64,000 nucleotides of DNA from CAYTBN01 sp964542165 (lineage in GTDB: Bacteria > Myxococcota_A > UBA796 > UBA9615 > CAYRNR01): contig CAZITQ010000009.1 of assembly GCA_964542165.1 (NCBI GenBank), positions 16,391-80,390 on the forward strand, in the 5' to 3' direction. The position numbers were made by a program, and so were the translations under genes. Each line of letters starts with the position of its first letter. Within the stretch, counting starts at the first letter, position 1. This document shows positions 47,015 to 57,540 of the stretch, one piece after another. Below the pieces are notes generated by a model. It did no database searches. It worked only from the letters and a program-made list of their open reading frames with translations, and was not told where the DNA came from.

Positions 47015-47410
47015 ATGTCGCTAGGTTCCACTCAGACGAGCTCCAACGGACCGGCCGTCGGGCCGTGGATGTGGCAGCTCGCCCGCACCCTGCTGCCCAT
47101 CGCGGGCCTGGCGGTGGTGTTCTGCATCGCGTTCTTCGGCGAGCAGGGGCTGATGGCGAACCATGAACTGCGGCTGCAGATGGCGGATCTGAACGACGAG
47201 ATCGAGGCGCTACGTTCGAGTAACGCGGCGTTGCAAGAGCAGGTGCGGGAGCTGAGTGACGACCCGGGGGTGATCGAGGACACGATCCGCGAGGAGATGT
47301 ACATGGTCCGGGGGGACCAGGACGAGATCGTGTTCGCCTTCCCCGAGAACTCCCCTCCCCCGCCCGGAGAGCCCGGGGCCGGGAACGGCGCGGGGCCGGG
47401 AGCGCGTTGA
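47015..47410 (+). CDS. FtsB/DivIC-like septum protein
   Basis: This is a 131-residue bitopic protein. One membrane helix (LLPIAGLAVVFCIAFFGE) is followed by a coiled coil (LRLQMADLNDEIEALRSSNA) and the typical end IEDTIREEMYMVRGDQDEIV, seen in FtsB/septum formation initiator proteins. A Pro/Gly-rich tail is unusual. The start at 47015 is chosen because the upstream extension from 46940 is Arg-rich and without a ribosome site. It overlaps the next gene by TTGA. Confidence 0.8.
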   Translation: MSLGSTQTSSNGPAVGPWMWQLARTLLPIAGLAVVFCIAFFGEQGLMANHELRLQMADLNDEIEALRSSNAALQEQVRELSDDPGVIEDTIREEMYMVRGDQDEIVFAFPENSPPPPGEPGAGNGAGPGAR

Positions 47411-49539
47411 CCGCGAGGCTACCCCTCAGCGTACAGCATCTGGTCCCCTCCCTCGTGGGACCGCTGTGCACCGCAGCGCTCTTCGCCGCAGTCACCGGCG
47501 GGCAGTTTGCGATCTACGCCAGCGAGCCCCCCGTGCTGGCCCCCTACTCGCTGATCCTCCTCCTCCCGCCCGTCATCCGCGCGGTGTGGTCCATCGCCGC
47601 CGGCCGGCCCGTGGTCACCGGTCGCCTGGATCAGCTGCTGCTGGGCACCGACCTGCTGCTGGTCACCACGGCCCTGCTGCAGGGGGCCCAGGGTACCCGC
47701 TCGCCGATGGTCGTCCTGCTGTACGCGACGGCCTGTGCCCTGGGGCTGCTCTTCGGTGCCCGTCGGATCGCGCCGGCGATCGGCATCGCCGCGTTCGCGC
47801 TCGTCGTCTCGTACTTCGTCGGAGCGGTGGCGGGCGGGGTATTCGGCCTGCTGACCACGCTCCTGGGGCTGCTGGCCTTCGGATTCGTGCCGTCGAGCAC
47901 GCTGAAGCGCGCGACCTCCCACGCCAGCGAAGCCCGGGCACGACTCGACGCCATCGAGCACGCCGCACGGAACCTGGGCCAGGACACCGCGCGCCGCCAG
48001 AAGCAGGTGCGCCAGGCCAGCTTCACCCGGGCCGAGGAGGAGGCGGAGCTGGAGGTGCTGGGAGAGCGGGTCCAGCAGTGGCTGTGGGAGATCTGTCGCA
48101 CCCTGGTCAACGGCACCGGCGCCGACCGTTGCCTGGCGTACCGCCCGGCGGCGGAGGGGGGCGACCTGCACCTGGCGGCCCACAGCGCGGATCCGGGGGA
48201 GGTCGCCCGCTCCCTGCAGGCCCGCGAGGGGGTGTTCGGTGTGGTGCTCAAGACCGGCCAGCCCCTGATGATGGATTCGGTCAAGCAGCCCTACTCGGGC
48301 CTCGTCTACGTGACGGACGAGACCCCGGTGGGCAGCCTGCTGGTGGTCCCCCTGTTGATGGAGGAGCAGCTCTGGGGTGTGCTGGTGCTCGACGCGGCAC
48401 AACCCCAACAGCTGGGCGCCCGGGATCGGGCCATCGTCGAAGGCGTCGTCCCCCTCCTGCTGTCGCTGCTGGATCAGCTCGCCGACCTGACCGCCTACCG
48501 GCGGGGGTCCAGCGAACAGCGAGTGCTCCACGCCTCCAGCCAGGCCCTGGCGGAGCAGGGTAGCCTGGAGGACCTGTCCCGCACCCTGGTCTCCCAGTCC
48601 CAGGACCTGGTGGACGGCCAGGCGGGCGCATTGGTGATGCTGGACCGCGAAGCGATGCCCGCGGTGGTGGCGGCGTACGGCTTCGACCGCGATCCCACCG
48701 GGGTCTCCTTCCCCTTCGACTCCACGACGAGCCTCGTGGCCCAGTGCATCCGCTACGACCAGATCATCACCCGCTCGCTGGGAGAATCGGACCGGCGGCA
48801 GCCGGCCCTGTTCGGCGAGGCCCACGGGCCCGTCCGGGGGCTCTCCGAGCTGATGGTGGTCCCGCTGATTCGCCCAGCCTCCGAGGGCAGCGAGCGCACC
48901 GCCATCGGCGCCCTGGTCCTCGCCCGGCGTGGCGCCCGGCCCTTCGGCGAGGACGAGCGGGAACGGATCGGCATGCTCGTCTACCAGGCCGCGGCCCACA
49001 TCCTGAACATCCGCCTCCTGGAGGAGAGCCGCACCCAGGCCGCCACCGACGGCCTCACCGGCCTGCCCAACCGCCGGTCCTTCGTGGACAAGCTCGAAGA
49101 GATGCTCCAGCGGTCCGACCGCTTCGGAACGCCCGTGTCGCTGCTGATGCTCGACGTGGATCACTTCAAGAGCGTCAACGATACCTACGGGCACCCCGTG
49201 GGGGACCAGGTCCTGCAGAAGCTGGCCGAGCTCCTGGCCGGATCGGTCCGCGACACCGTGGACATGGCCGCCCGCTACGGGGGGGAGGAATTCACGGTCC
49301 TGCTGGAGAACACCTCCCACGAGGGCGCGGTGAACCTGGCCGAACGCCTCCGGGAGGCGCTGGCGGCCGAGACCTTCGTTCACGTGGAAGGGAGCAACAC
49401 CATCCCGTTCAGGGTCACCATGAGCCTGGGGGTGGCGACCTCCGGCGAGGGGGGCGAGCCCGCCGAGCTGGTGGAACGGGCCGACCAGGCCCTGTACGCC
49501 GCCAAGGAGGGCGGCAGGAATCAGGTGGTGAGCGGGTGA
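47407..49539 (+). CDS. Membrane GAF-GAF-GGDEF diguanylate cyclase
   Basis: This is a 710-residue protein with a TTG start. Five or six N-terminal membrane helices (to about residue 165) lead into a coiled coil, two GAF domains (about 215-355 and 380-535) and a GGDEF domain with DGLTGLPNRRSF and the active loop ARYGGEEFTVLL. The active site GGEEF is intact, so it should make c-di-GMP. The inhibitory I-site RxxD five residues before it is not conserved (RDTVD), so product inhibition is likely weak. It is co-transcribed with the septum protein. Confidence 0.92.
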   Translation: MTARLPLSVQHLVPSLVGPLCTAALFAAVTGGQFAIYASEPPVLAPYSLILLLPPVIRAVWSIAAGRPVVTGRLDQLLLGTDLLLVTTALLQGAQGTRSPMVVLLYATACALGLLFGARRIAPAIGIAAFALVVSYFVGAVAGGVFGLLTTLLGLLAFGFVPSSTLKRATSHASEARARLDAIEHAARNLGQDTARRQKQVRQASFTRAEEEAELEVLGERVQQWLWEICRTLVNGTGADRCLAYRPAAEGGDLHLAAHSADPGEVARSLQAREGVFGVVLKTGQPLMMDSVKQPYSGLVYVTDETPVGSLLVVPLLMEEQLWGVLVLDAAQPQQLGARDRAIVEGVVPLLLSLLDQLADLTAYRRGSSEQRVLHASSQALAEQGSLEDLSRTLVSQSQDLVDGQAGALVMLDREAMPAVVAAYGFDRDPTGVSFPFDSTTSLVAQCIRYDQIITRSLGESDRRQPALFGEAHGPVRGLSELMVVPLIRPASEGSERTAIGALVLARRGARPFGEDERERIGMLVYQAAAHILNIRLLEESRTQAATDGLTGLPNRRSFVDKLEEMLQRSDRFGTPVSLLMLDVDHFKSVNDTYGHPVGDQVLQKLAELLAGSVRDTVDMAARYGGEEFTVLLENTSHEGAVNLAERLREALAAETFVHVEGSNTIPFRVTMSLGVATSGEGGEPAELVERADQALYAAKEGGRNQVVSG

Positions 49540-49609
49540 ACGGTCCCAGCTCGGCGCGGACGCCCCATCCCACGGTTGCACCCCCCGGGGGGGAGCATAG
49601 AGTGAAGAC

Positions 49610-50266
49610 ATGATCGCGAGGACACTCGGCACGCTCTGCGTCACCACCCTGGTCGCGACCGCTGGCCTGGGCCTGTACCGGATCGACCACGGGGGCGAGG
49701 ACTGGCTCGGCATCGCCCTCGAGCGCGAGGCTGCGGTCCTGCAAGCCGAGCCGACCACCGGGCTCGGAGACGACGGCTACCACGATGTCCAGGCCGCGCT
49801 GGATCGCGTCCCGCTGTGGAGCGCCGACTATCGCCAGGCCCGGGCCTGGAGCCAGGCCATCGCCCGAGAACGCCGCTTCGCCGCCGGGCGCAAGTACGCC
49901 CAGCTGGGCTACCCCGACCGCTGGCCGCTCCCCGGAGGCGTGGGCGTGGCGGGCGACGGCGAGGCCCCGGCACCGGCCAGCGACGAGGCCGCGAAGACCG
50001 GTCAGGAGCCGAGGGTCTCGGTGTTCGTCACCTCCTGGTGTCCCTATTGCCGTCAGGCCACGGCCCACCTCACCCGGGTCGGAGTCGCGTACCGCGAGGT
50101 GGACGTGGAGCGGGATCCCGCCGGGCGGGAGGAGCTGAACCGCAAGGCCCCGTTCGCCCGCGGGGTGCCGGTCCTGGAGATCGACGGCGAGATCCTGCTC
50201 GGGTACGACGAGGAGACCACGGACACCCTCCTGCGTGAGGCGGGCCTGCTCCCGGCCAAGGGCTGA
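49610..50266 (+). CDS. Membrane-anchored glutaredoxin-like protein
   Basis: This is a 218-residue protein with one N-terminal membrane helix or signal anchor (LGTLCVTTLVATAGLGLYRI), a helical Ala/Arg-rich middle (about 45-100) and an Ala/Pro linker. A C-terminal glutaredoxin domain contains VFVTSWCPYCRQATAHL (CPYC) and GVPVLEIDGEILLGYDEET. It would reduce disulphides, possibly at the membrane surface. Convergent with a small lipoprotein gene, 27 bases apart. Confidence 0.85.
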   Translation: MIARTLGTLCVTTLVATAGLGLYRIDHGGEDWLGIALEREAAVLQAEPTTGLGDDGYHDVQAALDRVPLWSADYRQARAWSQAIARERRFAAGRKYAQLGYPDRWPLPGGVGVAGDGEAPAPASDEAAKTGQEPRVSVFVTSWCPYCRQATAHLTRVGVAYREVDVERDPAGREELNRKAPFARGVPVLEIDGEILLGYDEETTDTLLREAGLLPAKG

Positions 50267-50293
50267 CCGCGGGGTGGCTGGGGGGAGGCCGAT

Positions 50294-50794
50294 TCAGGGG
50301 GGGCAGAGGTCGGGGGCCATCTCGCAGGCCAGGGTCGCCGCGGTGGACCCGGGGAACCGGGCCACCACCTCGGCCAGCAGGGCCCGCGCCCGCTCCTCGT
50401 CGTTGCCGATGAACGCCGGTTCCCGATAGATCTCCGCCATCCGGACCATCGCGCGCCCCGCCAGCTCTCCGTCGGGCGCGACCTCCAGATAGCCGCGCAG
50501 GTGGGACATCGCCTCGCCGAACCGGCAGGCGGCCTGCAACCCCACGGCCGTGGAGTAGTGGGAACGCGCCTCGTCCGCGGGTTGGGCCGCCACCGGCGGG
50601 CGCGGTGCCTCGGGGGCGTCGGCCTGCGGGCCGGTGTGGGCTGCCGGTGGGCGCTGTCGCGTGCGCTGCGGCTCGACGACCACGTCGTGGAGGGTGCCGT
50701 CCGGAGCCACGTATCTCAGGGGCGGCTTCACGGCGCACCCCGCGCCCAGCATGAGGGCGGCGGCGAGCACGGTCGGGAGCATCCGGAGCGTCAT
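50294..50794 (-). CDS. Small lipoprotein with TPR-like repeats
   Basis: This is a 166-residue lipoprotein (lipobox MLGAGC at about 15-20) with a Pro/Ala-rich tether and a C-terminal helical part (ARSHYSTAVGLQAACRFGEA, AMVRMAEIYREPAFIGNDEE) resembling one or two TPR units, as in YbgF/CpoB-like periplasmic proteins. No exact family is recognised. It is divergent from tatB, 85 bases apart. Confidence 0.75.
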   Translation of the reverse strand: MTLRMLPTVLAAALMLGAGCAVKPPLRYVAPDGTLHDVVVEPQRTRQRPPAAHTGPQADAPEAPRPPVAAQPADEARSHYSTAVGLQAACRFGEAMSHLRGYLEVAPDGELAGRAMVRMAEIYREPAFIGNDEERARALLAEVVARFPGSTAATLACEMAPDLCPP

Positions 50795-50879
50795 CTGAGA
50801 TCAGGGTACGCCGACCCGCCGGCCGCGGCAAAGCGTCGCCTCGCTTGCCAAACCCGCGCGGGTGACGCTATCTACAGAC

Positions 50880-51272
50880 ATGCCCGGCATCGGTTTCGGT
50901 GAGCTGGCGATCGTCTTCCTGCTCCTCCTCGTCTTCCTGGGTCCCAAGCGACTGCCCCAGGCCGCGCGGACCTTCGGTCGCGTGATGGGCGAGGTTCGCC
51001 GGGCCACGGACGAGCTCAAGACCGCGCTGTACCTGGAGGAGGCTCGACAACGCCGGGCCGATCCGTCCCGGGATCCCTATCGAGAGTCGCGCCCCCCGCC
51101 CCCTCCCCCGGACACCCCGGTCGGCGGTGCCCGCGTGCGGGAGACCGAGAACCCGGATGCGCCGCCGTCGTCGCCCGCGGACGAACCTCGGGACGGGGAC
51201 CCTGCGCCGGCCGCAGAGGTTCCGCTGGGGGACACCGGACGAGCCGATGATGGGGGCGATCCGAGCCCATGA
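50880..51272 (+). CDS. tatB: TatA/TatB-type translocase subunit
   Basis: This is a 130-residue protein with the Tat hallmark GFGELAIVFLLLLVFLGPKR followed by an amphipathic helix (LPQAARTFGRVMGEVRRATD) and a long Pro/Asp-rich tail. The tail and the helix favour TatB over TatA. The start at 50880 puts the membrane helix at the N-terminus. It is coupled to tatC by a four-base overlap. Together they insert folded cofactor-bearing proteins across the membrane. Confidence 0.85.
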   Translation: MPGIGFGELAIVFLLLLVFLGPKRLPQAARTFGRVMGEVRRATDELKTALYLEEARQRRADPSRDPYRESRPPPPPPDTPVGGARVRETENPDAPPSSPADEPRDGDPAPAAEVPLGDTGRADDGGDPSP

Positions 51273-52075
51273 CGACGGAGGGACCCGAGGCCCCGGGGAT
51301 CGGGGAGACCGAGGACGAGGTCTCCGCCTATCGCATGCCTTTGCTGCAGCACCTCGAGGAGCTGCGCACGCGGTTGATCCGGGCGCTCATCGCGTACGCG
51401 ATCTGCCTGCTGGCCTCGGTGGCGTTCTCCCCCCGCCTGTTCCAGCTGCTGATCGCCCCGGCGGTGAACCACCTGCCCGAGAACGCGTCGTTCGTCTACA
51501 CACGGTTGCCCGAGGCCTTCATCACCTACCTCAAGGTCGCTCTGCTGACCTCGGTGTTCCTGGCCAGTCCGGTGCTCTTCTACCAGGCCTGGCAGTTCGT
51601 GGCGCCGGGGCTGTACAAGAAAGAGCGCCGGATGGTGCTGCCCTTCGTGCTGCTGTCGACGCTGCTGTTCTTCGGCGGCGCCGCCTTCTGCTACGTGGCC
51701 GTGCTCCCCTGGGCCTGCGAGTTCTTCCTCCACTACGGCGAGGATCCGGAGGCCTCGATCACGCCGATGCTCACCATCGGCGAGTACCTGGCGTTCGCCA
51801 CCCGACTCCTGCTGGCCTTCGGGCTCGTGTTCGAGCTGCCCCTGGCGATGATGTTCCTGGGCAAGGCCGGGCTCGTTCGCCACAAACGTCTGCGCACCCT
51901 GCGACCCTTCGCGCTCATCGGGGCCTTCGTGCTCGCCTCGCTGATCACACCGCCGGACGTGGTCACCCAGATCTCGCTCGGACTGCCCCTCATGCTGCTG
52001 TACGAGATCGGGATCTGGCTCGTGCGCTGGGTGGAACCCAAGCAGGAGGCAGACGGGGACACCGCAGGTAGCTGA
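51269..52075 (+). CDS. tatC: Sec-independent translocase protein TatC
   Basis: This is a 268-residue six-helix membrane protein that binds twin-arginine signal peptides. The family start is clear (LLQHLEELRTRLIRALIAYA), as are SPVLFYQAWQFVAPGLYKKE, LAFGLVFELPLAMMFLGKAG and ASLITPPDVVTQISLGLPLM. It is the second gene of a tatB-tatC operon and stops next to the convergent PHP gene with no gap. Confidence 0.97.
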   Translation: MTTEGPEAPGIGETEDEVSAYRMPLLQHLEELRTRLIRALIAYAICLLASVAFSPRLFQLLIAPAVNHLPENASFVYTRLPEAFITYLKVALLTSVFLASPVLFYQAWQFVAPGLYKKERRMVLPFVLLSTLLFFGGAAFCYVAVLPWACEFFLHYGEDPEASITPMLTIGEYLAFATRLLLAFGLVFELPLAMMFLGKAGLVRHKRLRTLRPFALIGAFVLASLITPPDVVTQISLGLPLMLLYEIGIWLVRWVEPKQEADGDTAGS

Positions 52076-52948
52076 TCACTCCCCCGGATCGCGGCGCTTC
52101 CACGGCCAGCGGACCTCCCCCGCGCGGACTTCCATGGCCACGTCCCGCACCCGCTTGATCGGTCGCCTTGCGTGGAACGGGATCTTGGCCGAGTGCCCCA
52201 GCAGGGTCAGCAGCCGCCCCCGGGTCCCGTCGATCACCACCGCCTGACGCCTCCGGATGGCCAGGAAGAGATCCTCGTCCACCGGAGTCGCCAGCAGCAC
52301 CGCACCCACCTCGCTGCTCATGTGGGCGTCGCTGCCCGCGGTGGCGGCCTTGCCCAGCCTCCGGGCGAGGCGCAGGGCCCGGGCGTTGTTGCCGGCGTTC
52401 TCGGCGCCGTTGACCACCTCGACGGCCGTGAGCCGGAAGAGATCCTCCTCGGTGAGTCCATAGCGGGCGCGGGCGGACATCACCCCGTTGAAGACGACCG
52501 CGTAGGGGTGGGCCGCGGAGGTGAGGCTGTCCCAGCGGCTGGCCGCCCGGAGCAGGTCGCGGACCGAGATGTTCATCGGGGTGGTCGGCTGCGCCCGGGG
52601 GTGCCTCACGGGAAGGAGCACCTCCTCGAAGAATCCGCGGAGGTCGTCCGGCTCGCGGAAGTACACCAGCAGGTGGACGCGCTCGCGGGTGGTCACCTCG
52701 ATGGCAGGCACGATCCGCTCGAATCCCTCCTCCCCCGCGGCGTCCCAGGCCTCGAGCGCTCCATCGATGACGTTGTGATCCGCCACGGCGATCTGCAACC
52801 TGCGCTCACGGGCGATGCGGACCAGCTCCGCAGGGGCGGTCAGACCGTCGGAGGCCGAGCTGTGGACGTGGAGGTCGGAGACCCGGGCCCCGCCACGGCG
52901 GATCATCTCCCGGGCCGTGGCGTCGTAGCGGACGGTGGGGATGGTCAA
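52076..52948 (-). CDS. PHP-domain phosphoesterase
   Basis: This is a 290-residue protein of the PHP superfamily (metal-dependent hydrolases). Metal ligands are in VSDLHVHSSASDGLTA, VADHNVIDGALEAW, TSAAHPYAVVF and AGSDAHMSSEVGAV. The best start visible is the TTG at 52948 with no good ribosome site, so the exact N-terminus is uncertain. It may hydrolyse a phosphate ester or be a PHP-type nuclease. It begins 13 bases after the mutase gene on the same strand. Confidence 0.87.
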   Translation of the reverse strand: MTIPTVRYDATAREMIRRGGARVSDLHVHSSASDGLTAPAELVRIARERRLQIAVADHNVIDGALEAWDAAGEEGFERIVPAIEVTTRERVHLLVYFREPDDLRGFFEEVLLPVRHPRAQPTTPMNISVRDLLRAASRWDSLTSAAHPYAVVFNGVMSARARYGLTEEDLFRLTAVEVVNGAENAGNNARALRLARRLGKAATAGSDAHMSSEVGAVLLATPVDEDLFLAIRRRQAVVIDGTRGRLLTLLGHSAKIPFHARRPIKRVRDVAMEVRAGEVRWPWKRRDPGE

Positions 52949-52961
52949 CGCACCGGGCGCC

Positions 52962-54644
<1,683 letters not shown>

Positions 54645-54708
54645 CGTTCCTCCCGCCCCCAGGTGCGTCCACCCGAGGGAGCCGCGATCGTAGCCGATCG
54701 AAGGTCCC

Positions 54709-54738
54709 TTGACAGAGTTCGAGGGTGTCCCCTACCCT
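54709..54738 (+). promoter_or_regulatory. Sigma-70 promoter of the HEAT-repeat gene
   Basis: A perfect -35 TTGACA is followed after 18 bases by TACCCT. Transcription would start near 54745, downstream of a spurious earlier in-frame start, which supports the ATG at 54764 (GGAGG at 54748-54752). Confidence 0.6.
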
Positions 54739-54763
54739 TCCGTTGCCGGAGGATTGCGTTAAC

Positions 54764-55570
54764 ATGCTGAAATCAATGCGTTTTTGGGCGTTCGCGGCTT
54801 CGCTCCTCCTACCCGTGGCCGCCGCGGGTACCGAGGAACCGATCCCCACCGACCTCGAGACGGTGGTCGTCGAGCAGAGCGAGGTGGAGACGCTGCTGAA
54901 CCAGATCGCGACCCCCGGTGTCCCCGAGGACGTGGCCATGCGGGCGTTCACGGACCTGGTCCGGCTGGGTGCGTCGGCCACCCCGGAGCTCATCGCGATC
55001 TACGAGGACCCCGACGACACGGATCACCGGCGCTGGGTCGCCGCCCGGGCCCTGGGGCACATGGGCGGGAAGGCCGCGAAGGAGGCCCTGATGCAGGGCA
55101 TCGGCGACCAGACCTTCATGGTGCGGATCGCCGCGGCCTCGGCGCTGTCGCTGCTGGCCGACGACGATGCCCGCCTGGCCCTGGAGGAGGCGCTCTTCGA
55201 CCCGTCCATGGAGGTGCGCTGTACGGCCGCGGACGGGCTGGCCCACATCGGTCACCAGGCCTCCAGCGTGCCCCTGGCGCGTTCCCTGGGCAATCCGGAC
55301 AGCTTCCACCGGGGGCGGTCGCTGCCGGTGCGGGGGCACATCGTCATCGCGCTGGGTCGGACCGGCGGAGAGACGGCCCTCGAGGCGCTGGTCGGCGTCC
55401 TGGACGACAGCGACGAGCTGCTCCGCGCCACCACCATCAAGGCCCTGGAGGAGGCCAGCGGAGCCAGCCCCACCGCTCGCTTCGGCAACGGACGCACGAC
55501 CACGCCGGGGGAGATCACGGCCTGGAAAGACTGGTGGGCCACCCACCGGCGCGCGGTGGAGGGCGGCTAG
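54764..55570 (+). CDS. Secreted HEAT-repeat protein
   Basis: This is a 268-residue protein with a signal peptide (FWAFAASLLLPVAAAGTEE) and four to five PBS/HEAT-type helical repeats (VAARALGHMGGKAAKEALMQ, VRIAAASALSLLADDDARLA, VRCTAADGLAHIGHQASSVP, RGHIVIALGRTGGETALEA). It should be a periplasmic adaptor. It ends 18 bases before the convergent FHA gene. No catalytic motif is seen. Confidence 0.85.
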   Translation: MLKSMRFWAFAASLLLPVAAAGTEEPIPTDLETVVVEQSEVETLLNQIATPGVPEDVAMRAFTDLVRLGASATPELIAIYEDPDDTDHRRWVAARALGHMGGKAAKEALMQGIGDQTFMVRIAAASALSLLADDDARLALEEALFDPSMEVRCTAADGLAHIGHQASSVPLARSLGNPDSFHRGRSLPVRGHIVIALGRTGGETALEALVGVLDDSDELLRATTIKALEEASGASPTARFGNGRTTTPGEITAWKDWWATHRRAVEGG

Positions 55571-55588
55571 CACTCCGCGGGTGGGGGA

Positions 55589-56392
55589 TCAGAGGATGCG
55601 GTAGTCGTACGCGAGCGTGCAGCGACCCAGCTTGAGCTGGTCGCCCGGGCTGAGCTTCACCGTGGAGACGCGCTGGCCGTTGACGAAGGTACCGTTGGTC
55701 GACCCCAGGTCACGCACGTAGACCAGATCGTCCTCGAACACCTCGATGATCGCGTGGCGGCGGCTGACGTCGCTATCGCGGACCACCAGGTCCGTGTTCA
55801 GGCGCCCCAGCAGGATGGTCTCGCTGTTGAAGCGGTAGACCAGACCCCTGTCGGCACCTTCGGCCACCTCCAGGACGATCTCGAACGGGCTGAGCCCCCG
55901 CTGCTCGGCGGCGCCCTCCTGGGGTCCTCCGGCGAACTCGGGGCTCTCGGTGGCCATGGCCGCCGCGGCTTCCTCGGCGACACCGGACAGCTCCATGGTC
56001 TTGTCGGTGGCTCCGGGGAACTCGGGATCGAGGCCGACGACCGGCTCGGGCCCGGCCCCCTCGGGGGTCGAGCCGAGGGTCGGCTCGGTGGCGGTCCCAG
56101 GCGCGTCGTCCAGGCAGAACAGCAACCGGCTCTGCCCCAGGCGGATCTCGGTCCCGTCCTGGAGCTTGGCCTCCGGCTGGAGCTGTTCATTGACCCATAC
56201 CCCGTTGGTGGAGCCCAGGTCCATGATGTACCAGGCGTTGCGCTCGTAGCTCACGATGGCGTGGATCGAGGAGACTTCCTTGTCCGCCAGGGTGATGTCA
56301 CCGACCTGGCGTCCAACGACCGTGCGCCCCTCGCGCAGGGAGTAGGTCACACCCTCCCGCTCGCCGTTGAGGAACTTCAGCTGGGCCTTCAT
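55589..56392 (-). CDS. Protein with two FHA domains
   Basis: This is a 267-residue soluble protein. FHA domain one spans about 5-90 (VVGRQVGDITLADKEVSSIH, IMDLGSTNGVWVNEQ) and domain two about 175-262 (LLGRLNTDLVVRDSDVSRRH, VRDLGSTNGTFVNGQ). Both keep the GR, SxxH and NG residues that bind phosphothreonine. The middle linker is acidic and Thr-poor. It is a likely reader of Ser/Thr kinase output, for example of the kinase at 5.8 kb, though no direct link is in the sequence. Confidence 0.92.
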   Translation of the reverse strand: MKAQLKFLNGEREGVTYSLREGRTVVGRQVGDITLADKEVSSIHAIVSYERNAWYIMDLGSTNGVWVNEQLQPEAKLQDGTEIRLGQSRLLFCLDDAPGTATEPTLGSTPEGAGPEPVVGLDPEFPGATDKTMELSGVAEEAAAAMATESPEFAGGPQEGAAEQRGLSPFEIVLEVAEGADRGLVYRFNSETILLGRLNTDLVVRDSDVSRRHAIIEVFEDDLVYVRDLGSTNGTFVNGQRVSTVKLSPGDQLKLGRCTLAYDYRIL

Positions 56393-56546
56393 CGGGTCTA
56401 GGTTCCCTCGTGTAGAGCCGCTCTGTTCCCCCTGGGGATGGCGACTCAGGACGTTGAATGTATCGAGCGCCTTCGCGTGTTGTCAAGCCGGCTCGGAGCC
56501 CGCAAACCAGCGTACACAGGCGAATTTCGTCTCGAGATCGGCGTGC

Positions 56547-57524
56547 TCAGATGCAGGTGTTGGTGGCGTAATCGCACTCCATACCCTCGGGGCAGTCGTC
56601 CGGGTCGTCGCAGGGGATGTGCCCCTCGACCTGCAAATTGCCCATCACGTGGGAGAACACCAGGAACTCGACGCAGCCCGCGTCATGCTCCACCGAGTCC
56701 ACCGTCCGTCGGTAGAGGTTGCCGCTGGCGAAGCCGGACACACCGTAGGCGAGCAGGGCCTGGATCAGGTCCGAGGGGACCTCGTACGAACCCGTGTCGT
56801 CCAGGTCGCAGACGAGCTCGACCGGCGAATTCCCGTGCTGGTCGATGTTGAAGCGCAGCTGCACCTGGACGGGCGCCGGATCCCCCGCCGTCCACTGCAC
56901 CAGCAGCGGCTCGTCCTCGCGGACGATCCAGGCCTCGTCGTCGGTGGTCATCGGACTCACGCCGTACCCGTAGGCCGTGAACGCGGAGAAGTCCGCGCCG
57001 GCCGCGGCGAGACGGATCGGATCCCCGGGGGCAAAGGGCGGATGGGGCAGGGTGGTGTTGAAGTACGCTGGGAACTCCATGCTCACCGGTACCTCGAGCC
57101 CCTCGATGGTCACCGTGCCCACGTCGTGGGAGGTCGGATAGGGGATGCAGGAGCCGTCGAAATCGCAGGTCGTGCCCGGCTGGCAGGGGGGATCGCAGAA
57201 GGGGTTGTTGCGGCGCATCAGCCGGCAGGCCCCCTCGGTCATGACCTCCTCGAGGATCGTGATCGGGACCACCCCGTCGCTGACATCGCCGCTGATGGCC
57301 GAGTAGTCCAGCTCGTGCTGTACCTGGAAGTAGCCCACACGCTCGGCCAGGGCGCAGGGCCCGCGCAGCTCGGGCGCCGTGGTGTCGTCGTCGTCGCCGG
57401 TGACGTCGTCGTCGTCGTCGTCCGCGGTGGTGTCGTCGTCACCGGTCGCGTCGTCGTCGTCGTCCTGGGGACAGCCCGAGAGGGCCAGGGCGAGGGCCAG
57501 GAGCCCCGGGATCGCGTAACGCAT
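56547..57524 (-). CDS. Asp-rich secreted lipoprotein with Cys-rich segment
   Basis: This is a 325-residue lipoprotein: signal with lipobox LALSGC, then a tether of about 30 residues of Asp broken by ATG and TTA. The mature part carries a Cys-rich epidermal-like segment (CDPPCQPGTTCDFDGSCIPY) and a second near the end (CDDPDDCPEGMECDYATNTC), a pattern common in surface proteins of Myxococcota. No family is recognised for the beta-rich middle. It starts 16 bases after the next lipoprotein gene on the same strand. Confidence 0.8.
   Translation of the reverse strand: MRYAIPGLLALALALSGCPQDDDDDATGDDDTTADDDDDDVTGDDDDTTAPELRGPCALAERVGYFQVQHELDYSAISGDVSDGVVPITILEEVMTEGACRLMRRNNPFCDPPCQPGTTCDFDGSCIPYPTSHDVGTVTIEGLEVPVSMEFPAYFNTTLPHPPFAPGDPIRLAAAGADFSAFTAYGYGVSPMTTDDEAWIVREDEPLLVQWTAGDPAPVQVQLRFNIDQHGNSPVELVCDLDDTGSYEVPSDLIQALLAYGVSGFASGNLYRRTVDSVEHDAGCVEFLVFSHVMGNLQVEGHIPCDDPDDCPEGMECDYATNTCI
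57378..57465 (+). repeat. GTC triplet repeats coding for poly-Asp
   Basis: Four GTC blocks code for the acidic tether of the lipoprotein gene at 56547; each block is 3 to 5 triplets, separated by GGTG-type or ACG interruptions. Confidence 0.7.
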
Positions 57525-57540
57525 GGTCTCCTCCTCGGGA

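Noticed and set aside
47419..49758. Long minus-strand frame opposite the GGDEF gene
   Set aside because: The plus strand has clear GAF and GGDEF motifs; the other strand shows only low-complexity sequence.
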